From: Anaeromyxobacter dehalogenans 2CP-C
Lineage (GTDB): Bacteria > Myxococcota > Myxococcia > Myxococcales > Anaeromyxobacteraceae
Direction: 5' to 3'
Length of the DNA stretch: 64,000 bases
Assembly: GCF_000013385.1 (NCBI RefSeq)
Contig: NC_007760.1
Coordinates: 1,365,001 to 1,429,000, forward strand
Part shown: positions 1 to 8,996 of the stretch, one piece after another
How positions within the stretch are numbered: the first letter of the stretch is position 1
How the letters are laid out: every line of letters begins with the position of its first letter
Made by a program: the position numbers and the translations under genes
Notes under the pieces: model-generated
What the model was told of the DNA's origin: nothing
Seen by the model: the letters and a program-made list of their open reading frames with translations, nothing else
Database searches by the model: none

Positions 1-1400
<1,400 letters not shown>

Positions 1401-1553
1401 GTCTCCCTTTTCTCAGGTCGTAGGCGACCTGCTCGAGGTCGAGATCGAATTCCTTGTAGAAGTGCGGCCCTCTGCGGCCCCGCGGTGCGGTGCTCTTCTT
1501 TTCCCTTCGTAACGGTTGTCGAGAGGCGACACGCCTCACGTTCTTTCAAAGGT

Positions 1554-1671
1554 TTGCGGTGGCTATATCGGTGGGGTCACACCCGTTCCCATCCCGAACA
1601 CGGTAGTTAAGCCCACCAGAGCCGATGGTACTGCACCGGAAGCGGTGTGGGAGAGTAGGTCGCTGCCGCAT
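1554..1671 (+). rRNA. rrf: 5S ribosomal RNA
   Basis: The sequence has the 5S core 'cccatcccgaacacggtagt' (1589-1608) and the 3' part 'ggtgtgggagagtaggtcg'. The two ends pair as helix I (tgcggtggc with gctgccgca). It lies about 150 bases after the 23S end, as in a 16S-23S-5S operon. The 1401-1553 spacer shows no tRNA or gene. Confidence 0.95.
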
Positions 1672-1679
1672 CTTTTCGT

Positions 1680-1717
1680 GCCCGCCAGAGCAATCCGCTC
1701 TGGCGGGCTTTTTCTTT
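1680..1717 (+). terminator. Intrinsic terminator of the rRNA operon
   Basis: A 12-bp GC-rich stem (gcccgccagagc at 1680-1691 pairing with 1697-1708) encloses a 5-base loop and is followed by a T-rich run (ctttttctttt). It sits 9 bases after the 5S RNA, where the rrn transcript should end. Confidence 0.93.
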
Positions 1718-1795
1718 TGGCGCGCATTGCGTACGTCGGGCGGCCCGGTGCGGCGCGCCACGGCCGATGCCTGCCAGGGAAGGCGTCCGGGCGGG

Positions 1796-1801
1796 TATAC
1801 T
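1796..1801 (+). promoter_or_regulatory. Likely -10 box of the mtnP promoter
   Basis: TATACT lies 37 bases before the mtnP start in an otherwise GC-saturated stretch. No clear -35 hexamer is visible. A GGAGGG ribosome binding site follows at about 1828-1833. Confidence 0.5.
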
Positions 1802-1838
1802 CGCCCTTTCGCCGCAGCCGCGGCGACGGAGGGACTCG

Positions 1839-2720
1839 ATGGCGCGCGCGATGGTCGGGGTGATCGGGGGGACGGGGCTGGGCGAGGCGCTCGGCGCCCT
1901 CGGCGGCGGCGAGGTCCGCGAGCTGGACACGCCGTTCGGCAGGCCGTCCGCGCCCATCACGCTCACCGAGGTGGGCGGGGTGCCGCTGGCGCTGCTCCCG
2001 CGGCACGGGGAGGGGCACATGCTCAACCCGTCGCAGGTCCCGTACCGCGCGAACATCTGGGCGCTGAAGTCGCTGGGCGTGACCCACGTGCTCGCGAGCG
2101 GCGCGGTCGGGAGCCTGCGCGAGGAGGTGGCGCCGCGCAACCTGGTCATCCCGGATCAGGTGATCGACAGGACCTTCCGCCGCGCCGGCACGTTCTTCGA
2201 CGACCTCGCGGTGCACGTGGAGTTCGCGGCGCCGTTCTGCACCACGCTGCGCAACGTCCTCGTGAAGGCCGGCACCGGGTTCCCGGCCCGCGTCCACCAG
2301 GGCGGGACGTACGTCTGCATGGAGGGCCCGCAGTTCTCCACGCGGGCCGAGAGCGAGCTGCACCGCAGCTGGGGGGCCTCGCTCATCGGCATGACCGTGA
2401 TGCCCGAGGCGAAGCTCGCGCGCGAGGCGGAGCTCTGCTACGCGCTCGTGGCGCTCCCGACGGACTACGACTGCTGGAAGCCGCACCCGGCCTCGGTGGA
2501 CCAGGCGAAGCTCATCGAGGAGATCCTGGGGAACGTGAAGTCGGCGACCCAGAACGCGATCGAGCTGATCCGCCGCGCCATCCCGCACGTCGCCGCGCTC
2601 GAGAAGCCGTGCGCGTGCCAGTCGGCGCTGGCGCTCGCGATCTGGTCGGACCGCAGCCGGATCGCGCCCGCCACCCGCGAGAAGCTGCGCCCCATCCTCG
2701 AGAAGTACCTGGCCGGCTGA
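1839..2720 (+). CDS. mtnP: S-methyl-5'-thioadenosine phosphorylase
   Basis: This 293-residue cytosolic enzyme of the PNP/MTAP family cleaves methylthioadenosine with phosphate to adenine and 5-methylthioribose-1-phosphate, in methionine salvage. The sequence opens with the family phosphate-loop motif VIGGTGLGE. It continues with PRHGEGH, PYRANIWALKSLGV and the conserved MEGPQFSTRAES block, then the C-terminal LPTDYDCW purine-site segment typical of MTAP rather than PNP. The ATG at 1839 is chosen over an in-frame upstream start at 1767 because it has a GGAGGG ribosome binding site and the family sequence begins there. It stands alone between the rrn terminator and a convergent glycosylase gene. 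Other salvage genes are not in view. Confidence 0.93.
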   Translation: MARAMVGVIGGTGLGEALGALGGGEVRELDTPFGRPSAPITLTEVGGVPLALLPRHGEGHMLNPSQVPYRANIWALKSLGVTHVLASGAVGSLREEVAPRNLVIPDQVIDRTFRRAGTFFDDLAVHVEFAAPFCTTLRNVLVKAGTGFPARVHQGGTYVCMEGPQFSTRAESELHRSWGASLIGMTVMPEAKLAREAELCYALVALPTDYDCWKPHPASVDQAKLIEEILGNVKSATQNAIELIRRAIPHVAALEKPCACQSALALAIWSDRSRIAPATREKLRPILEKYLAG

Positions 2721-2728
2721 GCCGGCGG

Positions 2729-3403
2729 TCAGGCGCCGGCGGCGGGCGGCTCCGGCGACGGGGCGCGGCGCAGCAGCGCGGCGACGCGCGCCAGGTCGGC
2801 GACCAGGCCCGCCAGCGCCGCTCGCCGGGCCGCGTCGTCGGGGGCGCGCAGCACGGCCGACGGGTGCAGGGTCGCGACGACGATCTCCGCGAGCGGGGAG
2901 GGCACCGGCTGCCCGCGCCGCTCCGTCAGCCGGAAGCCGCGCCCGAGCAGCGCCTGCGCGGCGGTGGCGCCCAGGCACACGACCGCGCGCGGCCGCACCG
3001 CCGCGAGCTCCGCCTCGAGCCAGGGGAGGCAGGCGCGCACCTCCCCGGCGCTCGGCTTCTGGTGGATGCGGCGCTTGCCGCGCGGCTCCCACTTGAAGTG
3101 CTTCACCGCGTTGGTGACGTAGGCGTCGCGCCGGTCCAGGCCGGCCGCGGCGAGCGCGCGATCCAGCAGCCGGCCGGCGGGGCCGACGAACGGCTCGCCG
3201 GCCCGGTCCTCGTCGTTGCCGGGCTGCTCGCCCACCAGCATCACGGTCGCGCGCGGCGCTCCGGCGCCGAACACGGTCTGCGTCCCGCGCTCCCACAGCG
3301 GGCACGCGGTGCAGCCTGCGGCGGCGCGGCGGAGCGCCGGCAGCGTGGCGCGACGGGGGACGAGCGGGGCGGCGGTGCCGCCCGGCGGAGCGCGCCGGGG
3401 CAT
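2729..3403 (-). CDS. udgX: UdgX-type uracil-DNA glycosylase (4Fe-4S)
   Basis: This 224-residue uracil-DNA glycosylase superfamily protein has motif A GEQPGNDED at 58-66, the variant that defines UdgX, in place of the GE-A-P-G type of family 4/5 enzymes. The UdgX insertion KRRIH is at 110-114 and the HPSA motif at 180-183. Cysteines 31, 34, 125 and 143 fit the four 4Fe-4S ligands. UdgX of mycobacteria excises uracil and becomes covalently bound to the abasic DNA through the histidine of KRRIH, which would be His114 here. It is convergent with mtnP (8 bases apart) and 69 bases downstream of a Nudix gene on the same strand, which suggests a nucleotide-damage pair. The subfamily rests on clear motifs; covalent trapping itself is inferred. 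Confidence 0.9.
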   Translation of the reverse strand: MPRRAPPGGTAAPLVPRRATLPALRRAAAGCTACPLWERGTQTVFGAGAPRATVMLVGEQPGNDEDRAGEPFVGPAGRLLDRALAAAGLDRRDAYVTNAVKHFKWEPRGKRRIHQKPSAGEVRACLPWLEAELAAVRPRAVVCLGATAAQALLGRGFRLTERRGQPVPSPLAEIVVATLHPSAVLRAPDDAARRAALAGLVADLARVAALLRRAPSPEPPAAGA

Positions 3404-3472
3404 GCGGACAACATGGGGCCGCGCCGGCGGGGACGCCCGCGACCCGAGGGGCCGAGAGAGTACGGGCGCCGG

Positions 3473-3898
3473 CTAGGCGGCGGGCGCGTCGAGCGCCAGC
3501 GCCGCGAGCTGGCGGACGTTCGCCGGGCACTCCAGCGACGCGAGCTCGCCGCGGGTGACCCAGCGGGCGGCGTCCCACTCGTCGCAGGCGGCGAGCTCGC
3601 GGCCCGGCACGTCCGCCACGAACGCGAAGTTGAGGTGCAGCCCCTTCGAGCCCGCCGGGTGCTCCTCGTAGCCGATGAGCCCCGGGGGCGAGCCGTCCAC
3701 GCCGAGCCCCGCCGGGAAGCGTCCGGCCAGGCCGGTCTCCTCGCGCAGCTCGCGCACGGCGCCCTCGAGCGGCGTCTCCCCCGGCTCGAGCTCGCCGCCC
3801 ACCGGCAGCCAGGTCCCGAGCCGGCGGTGGCGGATCAGCAGGACGGCGCCGCCGTGGCGGCAGAACACGGACGTCGAGAAGGCGCGGCGCTCGGACAT
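3473..3898 (-). CDS. Nudix hydrolase
   Basis: This 141-residue single-domain protein has a perfect Nudix box, G-x5-E-x7-REL-x-EE-x-GL, at about residues 35-57. The box coordinates the divalent metal that hydrolyses nucleoside diphosphate-X substrates. The substrate cannot be read from the sequence; the W-L-P-x-GG lead-in and the short length resemble the MutT/ADP-ribose-pyrophosphatase-like group. A CATACT hexamer 8 bases before the ATG predicts a near-leaderless mRNA. The gene precedes the UdgX gene by 69 bases on the same strand, so a two-gene unit for cleaning nucleotides and repairing DNA is plausible but not shown. Confidence 0.88.
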   Translation of the reverse strand: MSERRAFSTSVFCRHGGAVLLIRHRRLGTWLPVGGELEPGETPLEGAVRELREETGLAGRFPAGLGVDGSPPGLIGYEEHPAGSKGLHLNFAFVADVPGRELAACDEWDAARWVTRGELASLECPANVRQLAALALDAPAA

Positions 3899-3936
3899 GG
3901 GCGCGCAGTATGCCACCGGGCGCAGGACCGCGGGAG

Positions 3937-6900
3937 CTAGGCCCCGCCGGCGGCCCGATCGCGCGCGGCCGGCGGCTCCGGCGCGTCGGCGACGGCGCGC
4001 GGCCCGCGGCGCCCGCGGCGGCGCAGCTTCTCCACCCACACGAAGACCACCGGCACCACCCACAGCGTCAGCATGGTGGAGGTGATCACGCCGCCGATGA
4101 CGGCGATGGCCATGGGCGCGCGGAACTCGCTGCCCATGCCCTTCCCGAGCGCGGTGGGCAGCATCCCCAGGATCATCGCGCCGCTCGTCATGAGGATGGG
4201 GCGAAGCCGGCGCGGGCCGGACCTGCGCACCGCGGTCTCCGGGTCGTCGCCCTCGCGGAGGTGCTGCAGCGCCCCGTCCACCAGCAGGATGGCGTTCTTC
4301 GTGACGAGCCCCATCAGCAGGATGATCCCGATGAGCGAGCCGAGGTTCACCGTCTGGCCGGCGATCCCCAGCCCCAGCACCGCGCCCACGATGGCGAGCG
4401 GGAGCGAGAGCATGATGGTGAACGGGTGGACGAACGACTCGAACTGGCTCGCCAGGACGATGAAGATGAACACCACCGCGATGAGCAGCGCCATCCCCAT
4501 GTTCGCCTGCGACTCGGCCTGCTCCTTCTGCATGCCGTCCCAGATGTACGCGTAGCCGGCCGGCAGCGGGCGCGCGCCCACCTTCGCGCGGAGCGCCTGC
4601 ACCGCGCCGCCCAGGTCGTACCCCGGGGCGATCTGCGCCCAGACCGAGATGCTGCGCTCGCGCCGCTGGTGCTCGATCACGGCCGGGCTGGTCGAGCGCT
4701 CGAGCCGCGCGAGCTGCGCGAGCGCCACCGGCCCGCGCGGCGTCGAGATCCACATCCCGTCGAGCGCGCCGCGCGACTCCCGGTCGTCCCCGGCCAGCCG
4801 CACGCGGATCTCCGACTCGCGCCGCCCCTCGCGCAGCTTGCCCGCGACCTCGCCCTGCGTGGCCAGGCGCACCTGCAGCGCGACCGCGCCGGCCGGGACG
4901 CCCAGCCGCGCCGCCTCCTCGCGGTCCACCTCGACCTGCAGCTCGGGCTTGCCCGGCGAGTCCTTGAGCTGGATGTCGGTGAGCGCAGGGATCTCGCGCA
5001 TCGCCGCGACCAGGCGCTCCGCCTCCTCGCGGAGCCGGGCGAAGTCGCGCCCGGTCACGTGCATGAGCACCGGCGGGAAGTCGCCGATGCCCTCCAGCAT
5101 GGGCGGGTCCGAGACGGCCCGGGTCGCGAGCCGCTCGTCGGCGGCGAGGACGCCGCGGATCCAGGCCTTGTACGTCTCGACGCCGTCGGGGCGCGCGTTC
5201 TTGTCCACGAGATTGACGCGCCAGCGGACCTGCCGCGGGTCCTCCTGGTAGCCGATGGTCGCGTAGACCGCGGTCACGCCGGGCAGCGCGCGCACGCGCT
5301 CCTCCAGGGTGGCGCTCCGCCGGGAGGCGGTGGCGAGGCTGGTGCCCGGCGGGTACTCCAGGTTCACGATGAGCTGGTTGCGGTCCTCCTTGGGCGCGAA
5401 CTCGGACCCGAGCAGCGGGGCCACCACCAGGCTGGCCAGGAACAGCAACGCGGCCGCCGCGAAGGTGAGGGCGCGGTGCCGGAGCACCCAGTCCAGCGTG
5501 CGCGCGTACACGCGATCGTTCGCGTCGAAGGCGGCGCGGATCCGCCGGGCCACCGGGTGCTCCCGCCGCTCCTGGCCCGGGACGTGGGCGCGCACGAACC
5601 GCGCCGAGAGCATCGGGTCGAGCGTGAACGCCACGAACAGCGAGATGAGCACGGCCACCGTGATGGTGAGCCCGAACTGGCGGAAGAACTGCCCGGTGAT
5701 GCCCTGCATGAACGCGACCGGCACGAACACCGCCACCAGGGTGAAGGTGGTCGCCATCACCGCCAGCGCGATCTCCTGCGTGCCGCGGCTGGCCGCCACC
5801 GGCGGCGGCTCCCCGGCCTCGAGCCGGCGGGTGATGCTCTCGCGGACCACCACCGCGTCGTCGATGAGCAGGCCGATCGCGAGCGAGAGGCCGAGCAGGG
5901 TGAGCTGGTTCAGCGAGAAGCCCATCCAGTACATCACGAACAGCGTGCCCACCACCGAGGTCGGCAGGGCGAGCGCGGAGATGACGGTGCCGCGCACGTC
6001 CAGCAGGAACAGCAGGATGATCAGCACGGCCATCGCGCCGCCGAAGAAGATGGCGACCCACACCTCGTGCGCGTTGGCCTCGATGATCACCGACTGGTCC
6101 ACCAGGACCTGCGCCCGGAAGCCGAGCTCGGCCTGTAGCTCGGGCAGCAGCCGCTTCACCTCGTTCGCGACCGCGGCGGAGTTCGCGCCGGCCTGCTTCA
6201 CCACCTCGACCGCGACCGCGTCCACGCCGTCGGTGCGGACCAGCGTCTTCGGCTCCTTGGCGCCCTTGCGCACCAGCGCCACCTCGGCGAGGCGCACCAG
6301 CGAGCCGTCCTGCGCCGCGGTCACCGGCATCCGGCGGAGCGCGTCCACGTCCCGGAACTCGCCGCGCACGCGGATGCCGACCTCGCCGTCGCCGGCCGGG
6401 AACTTCCCGCCGGGCAGGTCGAGGTGCTCGCCCTGGATGCGCCGGAACACGGCGTCCGGGTCCAGCCCGACCGCGCGGAGCCGGTCGCGGAACAGGTCCA
6501 CCGAGACCTCCGGCTCGGCCCCGCCCACGATGCGCACCGCCGCCACGCCCTCGAGCTGCTCGAGCCGCGGGCGCACCTGGTCGTCCAGCTTCTCGCGGAG
6601 CGCGACGGGATCCTGGCCGGACGCCGCCGAGAACACGAGCACCGGCTGCGCCGCCACGTCGTACTGCGCGATCACCGGCGCGCGGGCGCCGAGCGGCAGC
6701 TCCCCCTGCGCGATGCCCACCTTGTCGCGGACGTTCTGGACCGCCTCGCCCAGCGGGACCGACAGCTCGAACTCGATGAACACCAGCGACACGTCCTCGC
6801 GCGAGGACGAGAAGACCTTGTCGATCCCGGCGATGGACGAGACCGCGTCCTCGATGGGACGGGTGACGTTCTCCTCGACGTCGCCCGGGCTCGCGCCGGG

Positions 6901-7053
6901 GTAGGTGGTGGTGACGGTGACGAACGGCATGCTGACGTCGGGGTAGAGGTCGGTGCCCAGCCGGCGCAGGCCGAGCAGGCCGAGCACGACCAGCGTCACC
7001 GACATCATGGCGGTGAAGACCGGCCGGCGGATGGCGACGTCGGAGAGCGTCAT
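3937..7053 (-). CDS. RND efflux pump, inner-membrane permease (AcrB/HAE1 type)
   Basis: This 1038-residue protein has the AcrB/MexB layout: an N-terminal transmembrane helix (about 12-30), two large periplasmic loops and twelve membrane helices. The proton-relay pair of helix 4 is present in IDDAVVV at about residues 397-398, and the helix-10 lysine in LVTKNA at about 919. It should export hydrophobic drugs, solvents or metabolites using the proton gradient. The ATG at 7053 overlaps the stop of the adaptor gene (ATGA), so the two are translationally coupled. An upstream in-frame start would lengthen it by 58 residues of GR-rich sequence and is rejected. No outer-membrane channel sits directly in this operon, but a TolC-like gene is next door (8997-10439). 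Confidence 0.95.
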   Translation of the reverse strand: MTLSDVAIRRPVFTAMMSVTLVVLGLLGLRRLGTDLYPDVSMPFVTVTTTYPGASPGDVEENVTRPIEDAVSSIAGIDKVFSSSREDVSLVFIEFELSVPLGEAVQNVRDKVGIAQGELPLGARAPVIAQYDVAAQPVLVFSAASGQDPVALREKLDDQVRPRLEQLEGVAAVRIVGGAEPEVSVDLFRDRLRAVGLDPDAVFRRIQGEHLDLPGGKFPAGDGEVGIRVRGEFRDVDALRRMPVTAAQDGSLVRLAEVALVRKGAKEPKTLVRTDGVDAVAVEVVKQAGANSAAVANEVKRLLPELQAELGFRAQVLVDQSVIIEANAHEVWVAIFFGGAMAVLIILLFLLDVRGTVISALALPTSVVGTLFVMYWMGFSLNQLTLLGLSLAIGLLIDDAVVVRESITRRLEAGEPPPVAASRGTQEIALAVMATTFTLVAVFVPVAFMQGITGQFFRQFGLTITVAVLISLFVAFTLDPMLSARFVRAHVPGQERREHPVARRIRAAFDANDRVYARTLDWVLRHRALTFAAAALLFLASLVVAPLLGSEFAPKEDRNQLIVNLEYPPGTSLATASRRSATLEERVRALPGVTAVYATIGYQEDPRQVRWRVNLVDKNARPDGVETYKAWIRGVLAADERLATRAVSDPPMLEGIGDFPPVLMHVTGRDFARLREEAERLVAAMREIPALTDIQLKDSPGKPELQVEVDREEAARLGVPAGAVALQVRLATQGEVAGKLREGRRESEIRVRLAGDDRESRGALDGMWISTPRGPVALAQLARLERSTSPAVIEHQRRERSISVWAQIAPGYDLGGAVQALRAKVGARPLPAGYAYIWDGMQKEQAESQANMGMALLIAVVFIFIVLASQFESFVHPFTIMLSLPLAIVGAVLGLGIAGQTVNLGSLIGIILLMGLVTKNAILLVDGALQHLREGDDPETAVRRSGPRRLRPILMTSGAMILGMLPTALGKGMGSEFRAPMAIAVIGGVITSTMLTLWVVPVVFVWVEKLRRRGRRGPRAVADAPEPPAARDRAAGGA

Positions 7054-8180
7054 CCGCGCACCTGCGCCAGCGCCGTGCCCTCGGCCAGCCCGACCGGCGG
7101 GTCGGTGACGACGCGCAGCCCCTCCGGCCAGGCGCCGCCCTCCGGCACGATCACCGCGGTCTCGCCCTCCTCGGCGAGCAGGCGCACCGGCAGGGCCCGC
7201 GCCTTGCCGTCCGCGCCGGCCACCCACACCGCGTGGCCGCCGGTGCGCTGCACCAGCGCCGGCGCGGGCACGCGGAAGGCGTCGCGCTCCGCCCCGCGGG
7301 GCAGGTCGGCGCGCGCGTACGCGTTCGCGAGGAAGCGGCCGTCGGGATTGGGGACCGCGATCTCCACCGGAACGCGGTTCGTGGCCGCGTCCACCGCGGG
7401 GACCACCACCGTCACCACCGCGTCCGCCGTGCGCGCCCCGATGCCGGGGAGCGACACGGCCACGCGGGCGCCGGGCCGGAGCTCGGCGGCCTCCGACTGC
7501 GTGAGGGAGGTCTCGAGCACCAGCTCGCGCGTGGTGACGAGCGTGACCAGCGGGACGCCCGGCGACACGGTGATGCCCACGCCGTCCGGCACGCGCGTGA
7601 CCACCCCGGCGAAGGGCGCGACCAGCCGGTGGTGGGAGAGGTGGACCCGCGCCTGCTCCGCCTGCGCCTGGGCCGCGGCGAGGTGCGCGGCGGCGAGGTC
7701 GCGCTGGGCCCGCGCCTGCGTGGCCTGGGCCTCCGAGGCCCCCTCCTCGCGGCGGAGCCGCTCGGTGCGCGCGAGGGCGTCCTCCGCCAGCGCGAGCTGC
7801 GCCCGGGCGGCCGCGACCGCGGCCTCGGCCTGCCGGACCGCCGCGGAGGCGGCGCCGGTGTCGAGCACGGCCAGCAGCGCCCCCTCGCGCACCTCCTGCC
7901 CGCGGCGCACGGCGACGCGCTCCAGCGTGCCGGCCACGCTCACCGCCAGGACCGAGGCCTGGCGCGCCTTCAGGGTCCCGGTGGCGGTGACGCGCGGCGC
8001 GAAGCGGACGCGCTCCGGGGCGGCGAGGTGCGCGGCGGCCGCCGCCGGTCCGGCGGCGGGCGCGGGGGCGGGCGCGGGGGCGGTCGCCGGCGCGGGAGGC
8101 GGCGGGGGCCGATCGGCGCCGCGGCGGCCGCAGGCGGCCGCGGCGAGCGCGAGGAGCAGGGCGGGGCGGAGCGGCGGCAT
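7050..8180 (-). CDS. RND efflux periplasmic adaptor (membrane fusion protein)
   Basis: The 376-residue adaptor has an export signal ending in LALAAAAC (Cys17), which looks like an atypical lipoprotein box. A long Pro/Ala stretch (about 25-50) follows. Then come a split biotinyl-lipoyl domain, an Ala/Arg/Glu-rich alpha-helical hairpin at about 120-195 (AAVRQAEAAVAAARAQLALA and following), and a beta-barrel domain. It should bridge the RND permease to a TolC-type channel. It is the first gene of a coupled pair with the permease. A TACAAC -10 box (8213-8218) and a palindromic operator (8197-8212) lie just upstream, inside the end of the tetR gene, so it has its own repressible promoter. Confidence 0.92.
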   Translation of the reverse strand: MPPLRPALLLALAAAACGRRGADRPPPPPAPATAPAPAPAPAAGPAAAAAHLAAPERVRFAPRVTATGTLKARQASVLAVSVAGTLERVAVRRGQEVREGALLAVLDTGAASAAVRQAEAAVAAARAQLALAEDALARTERLRREEGASEAQATQARAQRDLAAAHLAAAQAQAEQARVHLSHHRLVAPFAGVVTRVPDGVGITVSPGVPLVTLVTTRELVLETSLTQSEAAELRPGARVAVSLPGIGARTADAVVTVVVPAVDAATNRVPVEIAVPNPDGRFLANAYARADLPRGAERDAFRVPAPALVQRTGGHAVWVAGADGKARALPVRLLAEEGETAVIVPEGGAWPEGLRVVTDPPVGLAEGTALAQVRG

Positions 8181-8196
8181 GTGCGGATCTCCGATG

Positions 8197-8212
8197 CTGA
8201 CCGGCGGGTCAG
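8197..8212. promoter_or_regulatory. Operator 1 of the RND-pump TetR repressor
   Basis: CTGACC-GGCG-GGTCAG is a perfect 6-bp inverted repeat with a 4-bp spacer. It directly follows a TACAAC -10 box (minus strand, 8218-8213), so the predicted transcription start of the adaptor-permease mRNA falls inside it. It overlaps the tetR stop codon. The same half-sites recur at 8926-8941 upstream of tetR. Confidence 0.8.
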
Positions 8213-8880
8213 GTTGTAGCGCGGCGGGTGCGAGGGGGCGGCGCGGCGCGCGCGGCCGGCCCCGCCATGCCCTCGTAGAAGATGGTCAGGAAGGAGCGCG
8301 CCCACCCGGCGAGATCCGGCTTCTGGCGCAGCTCGGCCGTCCGCCGCACGAAGCCCTCGTACGTGCCGACCAGCAGGTCGGCCACGGCGGAGGGGTCGAT
8401 GTCGCGGCGGAGGCGGCCGGCGGCCTGCTTCGCGGCGATGCGATCGCGCAGGGCACGCTGCAGGCGCCGCCGGAAGTCGGCCAGGCCGCGGGTCCACGCC
8501 GGCCCGGCCGCCTCCAGCGCGCGGATCACGTGGCGGTTGCGCCAGAGCAGCTCGAGCGACTCCAGGTCCACCTGCACCTCGAACTCGAGCTGGGCGCGCA
8601 GCAGCGCCGGGCCGTCCTCGTCCCCGTGCTCCCGGTCGAAGCGGCGCTCCGCCTCCTCGCGGCGCCGGGTCTGCTCCTCGAGCGCGCCGTAGAGCCGCTG
8701 GACGAGCTCCGCGAAGGCCGCGTCCTTGGTGCGGAAGTGCAGGTAGAAGGCGCCCTTGGAGATGCCGGCGCGGCGCGCGATGTCCTCGACGCGGGCGCGC
8801 GCGAGCCCGTGGCGGCAGATCTCCTCGCGGGCGGCCTCGAGCAGCGCCTCGTGGGCGCCAGGGGCTGGGCGGCGGGCCAT
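8209..8880 (-). CDS. TetR-family repressor of the RND pump
   Basis: This 223-residue regulator has a canonical TetR N-terminal helix-turn-helix at about residues 27-50 (VEDIARRAGISKGAFYLHF), followed by an all-helical ligand domain. The ATG at 8880 is preferred to one 13 codons upstream because the promoter (TTGCGA, 17 bases, TACAAC at 8891-8919) leaves only 10 bases before it and would lie inside the longer frame. Two identical-half-site palindromes, one upstream of its own promoter and one over the adaptor promoter, indicate autoregulation and control of the pump. The inducer is unknown. Its coding end contains the adaptor's promoter. Confidence 0.9.
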   Translation of the reverse strand: MARRPAPGAHEALLEAAREEICRHGLARARVEDIARRAGISKGAFYLHFRTKDAAFAELVQRLYGALEEQTRRREEAERRFDREHGDEDGPALLRAQLEFEVQVDLESLELLWRNRHVIRALEAAGPAWTRGLADFRRRLQRALRDRIAAKQAAGRLRRDIDPSAVADLLVGTYEGFVRRTAELRQKPDLAGWARSFLTIFYEGMAGPAARAAPPPRTRRATT

Positions 8881-8890
8881 GGCGACGCCC

Positions 8891-8919
8891 GTTGTACGGC
8901 GCCGCGCGCGCGATCGCAA
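8891..8919 (-). promoter_or_regulatory. Promoter of the RND-pump tetR gene
   Basis: TTGCGA (8914-8919) and TACAAC (8891-8896) are separated by exactly 17 bases. The ATG follows the -10 box by 10 bases, so the leader should be only about 3-4 bases. Confidence 0.65.
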
Positions 8920-8925
8920 CGGTCG

Positions 8926-8941
8926 CTGACCGACGGGTCAG
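8926..8941. promoter_or_regulatory. Operator 2 of the RND-pump TetR repressor
   Basis: CTGACC-GACG-GGTCAG has the same half-sites as the site at 8197-8212 and differs only in one spacer base. It lies 6 bases upstream of the tetR -35 box. Confidence 0.78.
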
Positions 8942-8996
8942 GAATTCCGCGCGAACCCGGGCGGGCCGGCGGCCTCGCCGTGCCCGGGCGGCGCCG

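Noticed and set aside
1625-3940. 771-codon frame on the plus strand
   Set aside because: It runs through 5S, the terminator, mtnP and the udgX/nudix antisense; its translation is Arg/Gly/Pro repeats with no family motifs, as expected of a high-GC shadow.
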